Shown piece after piece: positions 24,012 to 32,241 of a stretch of DNA of 64,000 nucleotides. The notes beneath the pieces were generated by a model that saw only the letters and a program-made list of their open reading frames with translations, was not told the DNA's origin and did no database searches. Both the position numbers and the translations under genes were made by a program. Positions within the stretch are counted from its first letter, which is position 1, and every line of letters starts with the position of its first letter. The DNA is taken from NCBI RefSeq assembly GCF_001544875.2, contig NZ_FCOA02000026.1, forward strand, positions 1 to 64,000, in the 5' to 3' direction. This DNA is from Caballeronia hypogeia (GTDB lineage: Bacteria; Pseudomonadota; Gammaproteobacteria; Burkholderiales; Burkholderiaceae).

Positions 24012-25661
24012 ATGGATACGATTTTCGACTATATCGTCGTGGGCGCGGGCTCGGCGGGCTGCGCGGTGGCGGGGCGCATCGCGCAGACCGGGACGCACAG
24101 CGTCGCGGTCATCGAGGCGGGGCCGCAGGATCACAGCGCGCTCGTCACGACGCCGCTCGGTCTCGTGCTGACTGCCGGCAAGGCGGGGCCGCGCAACTAC
24201 GGTTATCGCACGCAGCGCCAGCCGCTTCTGAACGAACGTCGCGGGCGTCAGCCGCGCGGCCGCGGGCTCGGCGGAAGTTCGTCGATCAACGGCATGATCT
24301 ACATCCGCGGCGTGCCGCGCGATTACGACCGCTGGGCGCAGGCGGGCTGCGACGGCTGGAGCTGGGACGAGGTGCTGCCGTATTTCAAACGCTCGGAGTG
24401 CAACGAGCGCGCAGGCGGTCGCGATGACGAACTGCACGGCGGCAAGGGTCCGCTCGCCGTGAGCGACCTGCGCTCGCCCAATCCGTTTTCACGCTATTTC
24501 ATCGAGGCGGCGCAGGCGGCGGGTCATCGGTACAACCATGATTTCAACGGCCACACGCAGGAAGGCGTCGGCTGCTTCCAGGTCACGCAGCGCAACGGCG
24601 AGCGCTGGAATGCCGCGCGCGCGTATCTGCATTCGGGCGACGACAAGCGTCTGAGCCGGTATCCGAACCTGCAAGTACTGACCGACTCGCAGGCCGTGCG
24701 CATCGTGTTCGAGGGCACGCGCGCGATAGGCGTCGAGATTCGCCGCGACGGTCAGCTCATGACGATCAGCGCGCGCCGTGAAGTCATCGTGAGTGCCGGC
24801 GCGTTCGGTTCGCCGCAATTGCTGATGGCGTCCGGCATCGGGCCCGTGGACCATCTGCGCGAACTCGGCGTGCCGGTGATCGCCGCGTCGCCGGAAGTCG
24901 GACGCAATCTGCAGGAACACGTCGACGTGCTGCTTTGTCAGCTCAAGGTGCGGACGACGGATCTGCTGGGCGCGTCCATCGGCGGCGGCTGGCGCTTGCT
25001 GAAAGAGTGGCGACGCTACCAGCGCGAGCGCTCAGGCATGCTGACGGGCAACATCGTGGAGGCGGGCGGCTTCTTCAAGAGCAGCGCCGATCTCGCCGAT
25101 CCCGATCTCCAGGCGCATTTCATGACCGCGGCCGTGACGCGGCCGATGCGCTACGGGCACGGCTATTCGGTCCACATGTGCGTGCTGCGTCCATACAGCC
25201 GTGGCGAACTGCGCCTGAAGTCGCCGGATACGCGCGAGGCGCCGCTCATCGATCTGAACATGCTTTCCGATTCACGCGACATGGATACCCTCGTTGCGGG
25301 CGTGCATGTACTCAAGCGGATTCTGGAGCAGCCCGCGCTGGCGCGTTTCGGGGGCGTGGCCAACGTGGCGAATCTGCGCGCCGACGGGTCCGACGACGAC
25401 GTCATCCGTGAAACCATCAGAAGCCACGCGGACACCGCGTTTCATCCGGTGGGCACGTGCCGCATGGGCGGCGATGCTGCATCGGTGGTTGATCCGCAAT
25501 TGCGCGTGCGTGGCGTGCAGGGCTTGCGCGTGGTCGATGCGTCCGTCATGCCAACGATCGTCTCGGGCAATACCAACGCGCCCACGATCATGATCGGGGA
25601 GAAGGCGGCGGACATGATTCTCGGCCGGGTGAACGAACCTGAGGTGGCGAGTGCGGCGTGA
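24012..25661 (+). CDS. GMC-family FAD alcohol dehydrogenase
   Basis: 549 residues. GMC oxidoreductase: FAD motif [19 protein letters not shown], signature 1 [26 protein letters not shown], signature 2 [19 protein letters not shown]. The catalytic pair is in [11 protein letters not shown] (His) and [17 protein letters not shown] (Asn). No signal peptide. Close relatives include choline dehydrogenase and AlkJ-type alcohol dehydrogenases. As the last gene before a strong terminator, it probably oxidises the primary alcohol that is later activated to CoA. No acyl-CoA ligase lies inside the block; the nearest is at 34-35.7 kb. Confidence 0.88.
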   Translation: MDTIFDYIVVGAGSAGCAVAGRIAQTGTHSVAVIEAGPQDHSALVTTPLGLVLTAGKAGPRNYGYRTQRQPLLNERRGRQPRGRGLGGSSSINGMIYIRGVPRDYDRWAQAGCDGWSWDEVLPYFKRSECNERAGGRDDELHGGKGPLAVSDLRSPNPFSRYFIEAAQAAGHRYNHDFNGHTQEGVGCFQVTQRNGERWNAARAYLHSGDDKRLSRYPNLQVLTDSQAVRIVFEGTRAIGVEIRRDGQLMTISARREVIVSAGAFGSPQLLMASGIGPVDHLRELGVPVIAASPEVGRNLQEHVDVLLCQLKVRTTDLLGASIGGGWRLLKEWRRYQRERSGMLTGNIVEAGGFFKSSADLADPDLQAHFMTAAVTRPMRYGHGYSVHMCVLRPYSRGELRLKSPDTREAPLIDLNMLSDSRDMDTLVAGVHVLKRILEQPALARFGGVANVANLRADGSDDDVIRETIRSHADTAFHPVGTCRMGGDAASVVDPQLRVRGVQGLRVVDASVMPTIVSGNTNAPTIMIGEKAADMILGRVNEPEVASAA

Positions 25662-25687
25662 GGTGACGGTTGACTGACGCCGTTGAG

Positions 25688-25723
25688 GCGCCCCGTGCGA
25701 ACGAAGCCGGGGCGCTTTTTTTT
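25688..25723 (+). terminator. Rho-independent terminator of the acyl-CoA block
   Basis: GCGCCCCG (25688-25695) pairs with CGGGGCGC (25708-25715) around a 12-base loop and is followed at once by eight T residues. It lies 27 bases after the GMC gene stop and 12 bases before the end of the convergent Nudix regulator gene. Confidence 0.9.
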
Positions 25724-25734
25724 GCCGCGAAGCA

Positions 25735-26394
25735 TCAGAAGCGAAAGCCCTCGATCGCTCGATACAACTGCGCGGGCCGTTGCGCGCCGCGCAGGAATTC
25801 GCCCTCCAGTTCGATCAGGTTCGGTTCGTCCTTAAGGCGCCGGCGAAACGAGCTTTTATCCAGCGCGCGGCCCTGAATGATCTCGCAGGTCCGCTGCAAC
25901 TCGGTCAGCGTGAAGCGCTCGGGAAGCAGATGCAGCGGCAGCGCGGCGCGTTCGACCTTGTCGCGCAACTTCTCCAGCGCCGTGGCCAGCAACTCCGCGT
26001 GGTCGAACGCCAGTTCGACATCGGCCGCGAATGCGTTCGCCCACGCGATCGCTTCCGTCTTCCTGCCGGCCACCGCCGATATCTGATCGCGCGGCAGCAG
26101 CGCGTAATACAGCGCGCTCAACGACCAGCCGCGCGGATCCCGCGCCGCGCCGCTGAACGTGGCCACCTGCTCCAGAAACGGCACGTCGACCAGCGTCTTG
26201 CCTGAAAGCACGCGCCGCGCCGCTTCGTCGAGGCTGGCATCCGCGTCGGGATCGATCGCGCCACCGGGCAGCGCCCACGCACCTTTCGCCGGCGGGTTCG
26301 CGCGCTTGACCAGCAGCACGCGCAGTGTGTCGTCGTCGATGGTGAAGAGCGCGATGTCGGCGGTCACGAACGGGAACAGTTTCTTGATCGGCAT
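25735..26394 (-). CDS. NrtR-like regulator (Nudix domain plus winged helix)
   Basis: 219 residues. The N-terminal Nudix fold (about 8-135) has GAWALPGGAIDPDADASLDEAARRVL. The loop lies where the Nudix box should be, but the Arg-Glu and Glu-Glu residues needed for pyrophosphate hydrolysis are missing, as in NrtR repressors that only sense ADP-ribose. The C-terminal part (about 150-219), FTLTELQRTCEIIQGRALDKSSFRRRLKD, is the NrtR winged helix. It is divergent from a gene with a catalytic-looking Nudix domain across a 119-base region full of dyads, so it probably represses that gene and itself. Confidence 0.88.
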   Translation of the reverse strand: MPIKKLFPFVTADIALFTIDDDTLRVLLVKRANPPAKGAWALPGGAIDPDADASLDEAARRVLSGKTLVDVPFLEQVATFSGAARDPRGWSLSALYYALLPRDQISAVAGRKTEAIAWANAFAADVELAFDHAELLATALEKLRDKVERAALPLHLLPERFTLTELQRTCEIIQGRALDKSSFRRRLKDEPNLIELEGEFLRGAQRPAQLYRAIEGFRF

Positions 26395-26398
26395 CTTT

Positions 26399-26457
26399 CT
26401 TAGTTGCAGTGTGCCACTAACTCGGCTTAAGATAGTAAGTAGTTTAATGCAACTAAG
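26399..26457. promoter_or_regulatory. Nested dyads, candidate NrtR operator
   Basis: CTTAGTTGCA (26399-26408) and its exact complement TGCAACTAAG (26448-26457) enclose a second imperfect pair, ACTAACT (26416-26422) and AGTAAGT (26434-26440). The region is AT-rich within GC-rich surroundings, and NrtR sites are known to be AT-rich palindromes. It lies between the two divergent starts. Confidence 0.6.
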
Positions 26458-26513
26458 TCGTCGAGCTCTGGCGGCGCCCGAATAACCAAGGACAAGAATA
26501 GAGGTAACGCCTC

Positions 26514-27473
26514 ATGTGGATCATCACTTCGATCGGTTTCTTCAGCGTCGTGCAAAAGCCGGGCGACATCGCCGCCGATACGCTCACTGTGCGCGCCCGC
26601 GTGCGTGGCGATCTCGAAGCATTGCGCGTACAGTATTTGCCGCGGCTCGGCCCGATCACCGAAAGCAGGACCAACGACTACCGGTTTCGCGCGGTTGCGC
26701 CGCGTGCGAGCGTGACCGCCGCGATGGCGTCGATGATCGCGGATCTGCAATACAGCAACTTCAAGAGCGAGGTCGCGCAGAAACAGGGCGCGGAGCGGGC
26801 GCACGTCTACCACGACGTATGGCACGCCTTGTATGAGCTGCAGAAGAGCGAGAACACAGGCCCGGTGATCCATCCGCGAAGGAACGATTCCGGCGGCCAT
26901 GTCGAGATCAGGAAGCCCAGCACTCCTTCCGCGCTCGCTGCATGGAGTCAGGCGGACGCCATCGCGTGCGTGGTGCCGGATGGCGAAGTTCCGGCGTATA
27001 TCAATGGAACTTCCACGCGCTCCGAAAGCGATGTGCCGCTGGCATCGGAACAACCGGAGACGCTGTGCGAACCGGCCTTCGAAGTGCCGTCGGGATACAA
27101 GGGCGCGGCGGGCGTCGTGGTCCGTGAGCCGGACGGCCGGGTGTGGCTCGTCGCTCCGACCAACCGCTTCGGCAACTATGACGCGACTTTCCCGAAAGGC
27201 ACGATGCACGAAAAGTCGGCACAGGCCACCGCGCTGATCGAGGCATTCGAGGAGTCCGGCCTGCGTGTGCGCCTGATCGCGCATCTGGTGGATGTGAAGC
27301 GCAGTCAGTCCTGCACGCGCTACTACCTTGCGGAGCGCGTCGCCGGCAATCCCGCGGACATGGGCTGGGAAAGTCAGGCCGTGATCCTCGTTCCGGCCGC
27401 GAAGCTCGGCGACGTGCTGAACAGCGCCTACGACAAGCCGGTCATCGAAGCTTTGAGCAAGGTCATCGCATGA
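26514..27473 (+). CDS. Fusion of an uncharacterised N-terminal domain with a Nudix hydrolase
   Basis: 319 residues. Residues 1-110 (MWIITSIGFFSVVQKPGD, then TVRARVRGDLEALRVQYLP, and a close VYHDVWHALYELQK) form a domain I have seen only as an uncharacterised stand-alone family. A variable linker (about 111-190) follows. Residues 195-319 are a Nudix domain: GAAGVVVREPDGRVWLVAP, then FPKGTMHEKSAQATALIEAF and EESGLRVRL. The core Glu-Ala-Phe-Glu-Glu catalytic glutamates are retained, while an upstream Glu is Ser. This suggests hydrolysis of an NDP-X compound, perhaps ADP-ribose-like given the regulator. The stop overlaps the next start by 4 bases. Confidence 0.8.
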   Translation: MWIITSIGFFSVVQKPGDIAADTLTVRARVRGDLEALRVQYLPRLGPITESRTNDYRFRAVAPRASVTAAMASMIADLQYSNFKSEVAQKQGAERAHVYHDVWHALYELQKSENTGPVIHPRRNDSGGHVEIRKPSTPSALAAWSQADAIACVVPDGEVPAYINGTSTRSESDVPLASEQPETLCEPAFEVPSGYKGAAGVVVREPDGRVWLVAPTNRFGNYDATFPKGTMHEKSAQATALIEAFEESGLRVRLIAHLVDVKRSQSCTRYYLAERVAGNPADMGWESQAVILVPAAKLGDVLNSAYDKPVIEALSKVIA

Positions 27474-27766
27474 ACCAGCGCACGCTGTATGTCGACGACT
27501 TCGGTCACTACATGGATGCCGACTATCGGAGCGGCCCATTCAGGTTCGAGGACCTCGACGCCGCATTGACGCATGCACGGCGCGTGGTCGATCAATTTCT
27601 GCTCGATGCGACCGGACCGGAAATGAGCGCTGCGGCGCTGTTCGAATCCTTCAGGATGTTCGGGCCGGATCCCTGGATCGTTCCGGGCGAGGGCGACCCG
27701 AACATTCCATTTTCCGCATGGAATTACTCGCAGCAGCGCTGTCAGGAACTCTGCGGCCCTCGTTAG
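27470..27766 (+). CDS. Small conserved protein partnered with the Nudix fusion
   Basis: 98 residues, not assigned to a named family. It starts NQRTLYVDDFGHYMDADYRSGPF and ends PWIVPGEGDPNIPFSAWNYSQQRCQELC. It is acidic, rich in aromatic residues, without signal or membrane segment. The 4-base overlap with the Nudix fusion gene points to translational coupling and a shared function. It converges with the COG4705 membrane protein 8 bases away. Confidence 0.75.
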   Translation: MNQRTLYVDDFGHYMDADYRSGPFRFEDLDAALTHARRVVDQFLLDATGPEMSAAALFESFRMFGPDPWIVPGEGDPNIPFSAWNYSQQRCQELCGPR

Positions 27767-27774
27767 CGGACGCG

Positions 27775-28542
27775 TCAGTGCGCCACGCGCGCGGGCCTTT
27801 GCCTGAACATCACCACGCACACGACGATGAACATGACGAGCGCGATCGATGCGCCGTATCGGCTCATCGCGAGTCCGCCGTTAGCGACGGGCTTGTCGAG
27901 GAAATCGCCGACCACGGCGCCGAGCGGCCGCGTCAGAATGAACGCGCTCCAGAACAGCACGGTGCGTGAAATATCGGTGACGTAGTAGGCGATCACGATC
28001 AGCAGCAGCAAGCCGCCGAAGATCAGCGCCGCGCCCGTGTAGCCGAAGCCCGCGCTGTCGGCCGTCCAGTCGCCGAGCGCGGTGCCGAGCGTCTGCGAGA
28101 ACATGATCGTCACCCAGTAGAACGCCTCCGCTTTCGGCGATGAGATCGTCCAGACCGACACCGAGCCCATCGAGCGATGCCACACCGCGAGCGACGCGAA
28201 CAACAACGCGAGCAGAATCGCGCTGCCGCCCGCATAGCCGATGCCGAGCGAGCGGTCCGCGAAGTCGGCGAGCGTGGTGCCGACGGTCGTCGTCGCGATG
28301 ATCGTGATCCAGTACAGCACCGGATGAAACCGCTCCGCCTTGATTTGCGCGATCACCGCGGCGATGAACACGCCCGCGAAGATGAACGTGCTCATCAGAT
28401 AGCCGAGATTCATCGACATCGAGAGTGCGTCGCCGCCGGTCTCTCCCAGCGTGGTTGCCGCGATCTTGATGATCCAGAACGCCAGGGTCACTTCCGGAAC
28501 CTTGGCGAGCGCTTTCTTGGCATGCGCCATCTCGTCTCTCAT
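27775..28542 (-). CDS. COG4705-type membrane protein with four internal repeats
   Basis: 255 residues and eight predicted membrane helices arranged as four copies of one unit. Each copy opens with a helix and a TLGxxxGD-like motif: ATTLGETGGDALS, TTTVGTTLADFAD, SQTLGTALGDWTA and TRPLGAVVGDFLD. Each of these is followed by a Gly-Tyr or Gly-Leu turn (LGY, IGY, FGY, GGL). The polar Thr/Gly/Asp residues inside helices in fourfold arrangement suggest a pore or carrier, but the family has no known substrate to my knowledge. Divergent from the lyase gene; a palindrome lies in the gap. Confidence 0.85.
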   Translation of the reverse strand: MRDEMAHAKKALAKVPEVTLAFWIIKIAATTLGETGGDALSMSMNLGYLMSTFIFAGVFIAAVIAQIKAERFHPVLYWITIIATTTVGTTLADFADRSLGIGYAGGSAILLALLFASLAVWHRSMGSVSVWTISSPKAEAFYWVTIMFSQTLGTALGDWTADSAGFGYTGAALIFGGLLLLIVIAYYVTDISRTVLFWSAFILTRPLGAVVGDFLDKPVANGGLAMSRYGASIALVMFIVVCVVMFRQRPARVAH

Positions 28543-28589
28543 TGAAATTGGAAAGCTTCGAGCGTAGTCTGCGTTCGCTTAAGAGAGAC

Positions 28590-28603
28590 TTAGCGGGCGC
28601 TAA
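28590..28603. promoter_or_regulatory. 14-bp palindrome between divergent genes
   Basis: TTAGCG (28590-28595) and CGCTAA (28598-28603) are separated by GG. It is placed 48 bases before the COG4705 gene and 89 bases before the lyase gene. An operator for either direction is possible. Confidence 0.35.
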
Positions 28604-28691
28604 TCAACCGGGCGCCGCGCGGGTGAAATACGCGCCCGCACGTATTCGCGTATCTTCCTTCTCTGACCCCTGGACAGAAAGGAGACACGTC

Positions 28692-29516
28692 ATGCCCCGC
28701 ACCGTCGCCGAAAAGCGCGCGGCCTTTCGCACGCTGCACGAATCCGGTTGTTTCATGTTGCCCAATCCATGGGATGTCGGCTCCGCGCGCTATCTCGCGA
28801 CGCTCGGCTTCAAGGCGCTCGCCACGACGAGTTCCGGCTTCGCGTGGTCGCATGGACGCGCGGACAATCACGTCACGCGCGACGCCGTGCTCGCCCACCT
28901 GCGCGAAATGGTCGAGGCGACCGATCTGCCCGTGAACGCGGACTTCGAAAGCGGCTTCGGCGCGAGTCCGGCGGAAGTCGCGCAGAGCGTGAAGCTCGCG
29001 GTGCAGGCGGGCGTCGCGGGTTTGTCGATCGAGGATTCGACCGGCGATGCATCGACGCCTCTGTTCCCGGTCGATGTCGCGGTCGAGCGCATGAAGGCCG
29101 CGCGGCGCGCAATCGATGAAAGCGGCGGCGATACCCTGCTCGTCGGTCGCGCGGAAAATTTCTTCGCGGGCAAGCCTGATCTGGACGACGCCATCGCGCG
29201 TCTCAAAGCCTATTCGGATGCCGGCGCGGATTGCCTCTATGCGCCCGGCATCAAGACACGCGAGCAGATCGAAGCCGTCGTGAAGGCGGTCGCGCCGAAG
29301 CCGGTGAATCTGCTGATAGGCGGCGTCTCGGAGTTCACCTTGAACGATGTCGCCGCGCTGGGCGTGCGGCGCGTGAGCGTCGGCGGCGGGCTCGCGCGCG
29401 CTGCATGGGGCGGCTTCATGCGTGCGGCGCAGGGTCTCGTCGATGGCCGCTTCGACGGCTTCAAAGATGCGGCGGCGGGGAACGATCTCAACGGAATTTT
29501 TGGCGAGCGCGCGTAG
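28692..29516 (+). CDS. Isocitrate lyase/PEP mutase superfamily protein
   Basis: 274 residues. The N-terminus LPNPWDVGSARYLATLGFKALATTSSGFAWSHG, the metal-binding VNADFESGFG and GLSIEDSTG are the superfamily pattern of the PEP mutase/methylisocitrate lyase-like group, which makes or breaks C-C or C-P bonds next to a carboxylate using Mg2+. The specific KKCGH loop of true isocitrate lyases is missing (residues around 122 give SIEDSTGD instead), so a small oxaloacetate-like or phosphonate-related substrate is more likely. AAGGAGACACGTC precedes the ATG. The RidA gene follows after 27 bases. Confidence 0.85.
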   Translation: MPRTVAEKRAAFRTLHESGCFMLPNPWDVGSARYLATLGFKALATTSSGFAWSHGRADNHVTRDAVLAHLREMVEATDLPVNADFESGFGASPAEVAQSVKLAVQAGVAGLSIEDSTGDASTPLFPVDVAVERMKAARRAIDESGGDTLLVGRAENFFAGKPDLDDAIARLKAYSDAGADCLYAPGIKTREQIEAVVKAVAPKPVNLLIGGVSEFTLNDVAALGVRRVSVGGGLARAAWGGFMRAAQGLVDGRFDGFKDAAAGNDLNGIFGERA

Positions 29517-29543
29517 TTTCAGAATACAAAGGAGATCAGGAAC

Positions 29544-29942
29544 ATGGCTCGCGAAATCATCCGCGTCGAACCTCTTTCGACGTGGCTCGAACGCTTCAAG
29601 GCGCCGACTTCAGCCGTCACGCGCCACGACGGCACGGTGTACGTGTCGGGCTTTCCGCCCTTCGACCCGGAAACCGGCGAGGTGGTGGCGGACGCCGGCA
29701 TCGAACTGCAGACGGAGCTCGTGCTCCGGCAACTGAAGCTGTGCGTGGAGGCGGCGGGCTCTTCGCTCGATCAGGTGTTGAAGTGCAATGTCTATTGCAC
29801 GTCCGTCGAGGCATTCGGCGCCGTCAACGCAATCTATGCGCGTTTCTTTGGCCCGAATCCGCCCGCGCGCATTTTCGTCAACGTGCCCGCGTGGCCCGGC
29901 GGATTCGACATTGAAATCGATTGCGTGGCGGCGGTCGAATGA
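29544..29942 (+). CDS. RidA-family enamine/imine deaminase
   Basis: 132 residues, the usual RidA length. The substrate Arg is kept in PPARIFVNVPAWPGGFDIEIDCVAAV, together with the Glu of IEIDC, and the fold markers VYVSGFPPFDPETGEVV and AAGSSLDQVLKCNVYCTS are present. RidA proteins hydrolyse reactive 2-aminoacrylate-type imines released by PLP enzymes. That matches the PLP decarboxylase whose start overlaps its stop by 4 bases, so it probably deals with the by-product of that enzyme. Confidence 0.88.
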   Translation: MAREIIRVEPLSTWLERFKAPTSAVTRHDGTVYVSGFPPFDPETGEVVADAGIELQTELVLRQLKLCVEAAGSSLDQVLKCNVYCTSVEAFGAVNAIYARFFGPNPPARIFVNVPAWPGGFDIEIDCVAAVE

Positions 29943-31300
29943 ATAATGAAAACATGGATGAACTGACCCTGCTCGAAGAAGCGAATCAGCGCGCACGCCG
30001 GTATCTGGAATCGGTGGACGAGCGCCGGGTCTTTCCCGATGCCGCCACGCTGGCGAACCTCGAAGCATTCGACGAGCCCCTTCCCGATCTCGGCCGGCCG
30101 CCTCTCGACGGCCTTCGTCTGCTCGATGAACGCGGCTCGCCCGCAACAGCCGTCTCCAATGGTCCGCGCTATTTCGGCTTTGTCGTTGGCGCGACCTTGC
30201 CCGCGGCGGCGGCGGCTGAACGTCTGATGCTCGCGTGGGATCAATGCGCGTCGTCGTTCGACAACTCGCCGGTGTCGGCCACCGTCGAACGCATCGCGGC
30301 GCGCTGGGTTGTCGAAGCGCTGGATCTGCCCCGTGAGAGCGCGGTCGGCTTCGGCACGAGCGCGACCGCGTGCACGCTCGTCGCCATCGCCGCTGCGCGC
30401 CGCACGTTGCTGTCGCGCAAAGGCTGGGATTTCGATGCGGACGGGCTCATCGGCGCACCGGAAGTCAAGGTCGTCATCTCCGAGATGGCGCACATCACCG
30501 TGAAGAAGGCGCTGCGCGTGCTGGGCTTCGGCATGAAGCGCGTGGTGGTCGCACCGGTGGACGGACACGGGCGCATCGATCCTGACCGCATGCCGCCTCT
30601 CGACGACATGACGATCTTCTGCATGCAGGCGGGCGAGGTCAACACCGGCGAATTCGACCCGTTCGCCGCGCTGATTCCGCGTGCCCGGGCGGCGGGCGCG
30701 TGGGTGCATGTGGATGGCGCGTTCGGTCTGTGGGCGCGCGCATCGTCGAAGGGCTTCCTGACGGAAGGTGTGGACGGCGCCGACAGCTGGACGACCGATG
30801 GCCACAAGTGGCTCAACACGCCTTACGACGGAGCGATGGTGATCTGCCGGGATGCCGCGGCGCTCGCATCGGCAATGAACAGCGACGCGGCGTATCTGAG
30901 CGGCGCGCAGGATGCGCAGAAGAACCTGAATCTCGAGTTTTCGCGCAGACCGCGCGGTATTCCGATCTGGGCGGCGCTGCGCGCACTCGGCCGTTCGGGT
31001 GTCGCGAGCATGATCGAGCGTCACTGCGCGCAGGCGTCGAGGATCGCGGAAGGATTGCGCGACGCCGGATACGACGTGCTCAATCGCGTGGTCATCAATC
31101 AGGTGCTGGTGCGCGCCGCGACCGACGAGCATACGGTGGCGATTCGCCAGGCCGCACAGGCGTCGGGCGAGGTCTGGTTCGGGCCGACAGTGTGGCAGTC
31201 GCGCCCGGCTTTTCGCATCAGCGTGTCGTCGTGGCGCACGACCGACGAACACGTCGACAGGCTCGTGGATCAACTCGCCGAACTGCGCACCCGCCTTTGA
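29939..31300 (+). CDS. PLP-dependent group II amino acid decarboxylase
   Basis: 453 residues from ATG at 29939 (overlap with the RidA stop). The PLP Lys is Lys290 in TTDGHKWLNTPYDG. His185 of MAHITVKKAL stacks on the cofactor and Asp259 of VHVDGAFGLWA binds its ring nitrogen. Relatives are aromatic amino acid, glutamate and aspartate decarboxylases and the related aldehyde-forming enzymes. The substrate cannot be told from sequence. The gene ends 7 bases from the convergent IclR gene. Confidence 0.86.
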   Translation: MNNENMDELTLLEEANQRARRYLESVDERRVFPDAATLANLEAFDEPLPDLGRPPLDGLRLLDERGSPATAVSNGPRYFGFVVGATLPAAAAAERLMLAWDQCASSFDNSPVSATVERIAARWVVEALDLPRESAVGFGTSATACTLVAIAAARRTLLSRKGWDFDADGLIGAPEVKVVISEMAHITVKKALRVLGFGMKRVVVAPVDGHGRIDPDRMPPLDDMTIFCMQAGEVNTGEFDPFAALIPRARAAGAWVHVDGAFGLWARASSKGFLTEGVDGADSWTTDGHKWLNTPYDGAMVICRDAAALASAMNSDAAYLSGAQDAQKNLNLEFSRRPRGIPIWAALRALGRSGVASMIERHCAQASRIAEGLRDAGYDVLNRVVINQVLVRAATDEHTVAIRQAAQASGEVWFGPTVWQSRPAFRISVSSWRTTDEHVDRLVDQLAELRTRL

Positions 31301-31307
31301 AACGCGA

Positions 31308-32090
31308 TCAGCGCGCTCTGCTGAACAACGGCGACGCGAGACTCGCCGCCGCCAGTTCGTTCGCCGCCGCCAGCAGTGTCGGCCCGAGCGTGGCCATGCG
31401 CGCTTCCGTGAGCCGCACCAGCGGCCCCGCGATGCTGATCACGCCGATCGCCGCATAGCCGCGCCGCTGCACGGGCGCGGCCATCGCGGTCATGCCGGGC
31501 GCGAAGACCTCGTTGATCGTCGCGTAGCCGCGAGCACGCGCGGCGTGCACGAATTCGAGCAGGCCCGCGACCGTGGTCGGCGCGCGCGGCCCGTATTGCT
31601 TCGGTGTTCCGAAGCCCTGGCGCGAGACGAGTTCGAGCGCGCGTTCGTCGGTCATCGTCATCATCCATGCGTGTCCCGTGGCGCTGCACGACAGGATCGT
31701 GTCCATGCCCATGTCCGGGTCGTAACGTAAACCCTTCAGCGCGCCTTGCGACTTGGCGACCCACGTGAGCCGGTCGCCATCGACGATTGCGAGACGCACC
31801 AGCTCGCCGGAACTCTCGGCAAGACGGTCCAGCATGCTTTGCGCGATATCCACGATGCCTGACGTCGCCAGATAGCTCAGCCCGAGACCGACGAGCTTGG
31901 TCGTCAGCACGTAGTCGCCGTGCTCGCGCAACTGTCGCACGTAGCCGCATTGCTTCAGGTCGACGAGCAGCCGGTGGCATGCGCTGCGCGGGATTTCGAG
32001 CTGGTCGGAGATCATCGCGAGCGGCGTGCCTTCCATTTGCGTCGCGAGAAATTCGAGGACCGCGAGGGTTCGTTCGGTGACGCCGGGCAT
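31308..32090 (-). CDS. IclR-family transcriptional regulator
   Basis: 260 residues from ATG at 32090 (VTERTLAVLEFLATQMEGTPLAMISDQLEIPRSACHRLLVDL is the N-terminal winged helix). A longer frame up to 32198 is possible but overlaps the operator-like sequence. The effector domain from about 85 has VRLAIVDGDRLTWVAKSQG and ISCSATGHAW-like SCSATGHAWMM, ending GVISIAGPLVRLTE. It is divergent from the MHS transporter/AroQ pair. IclR proteins in this phylum often control quinate, shikimate or protocatechuate genes, so those two genes are the likely target. Confidence 0.88.
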   Translation of the reverse strand: MPGVTERTLAVLEFLATQMEGTPLAMISDQLEIPRSACHRLLVDLKQCGYVRQLREHGDYVLTTKLVGLGLSYLATSGIVDIAQSMLDRLAESSGELVRLAIVDGDRLTWVAKSQGALKGLRYDPDMGMDTILSCSATGHAWMMTMTDERALELVSRQGFGTPKQYGPRAPTTVAGLLEFVHAARARGYATINEVFAPGMTAMAAPVQRRGYAAIGVISIAGPLVRLTEARMATLGPTLLAAANELAAASLASPLFSRAR

Positions 32091-32150
32091 CGCTTTGTCT
32101 CGCTCTTCATGTGGGGTTCGAGCGGCATGATTGCACATGCCGGGATGAAA

Positions 32151-32163
32151 TTCCACCCTGGAA
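32151..32163. promoter_or_regulatory. Candidate IclR operator
   Basis: TTCCACCCTGGAA is a perfect dyad (TTCCA, 3 bases, TGGAA), lying 61 bases before the IclR start and 79 before the transporter start. A related half, GTCCCACCA, follows at 32169-32177. Confidence 0.5.
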
Positions 32164-32241
32164 CGATGTCCCACCACTGCTGTTAATCTGTGCGCCATGC
32201 CGGAATGGACGGCTCAAAACACAGAGAGGAGACACGCAGAC

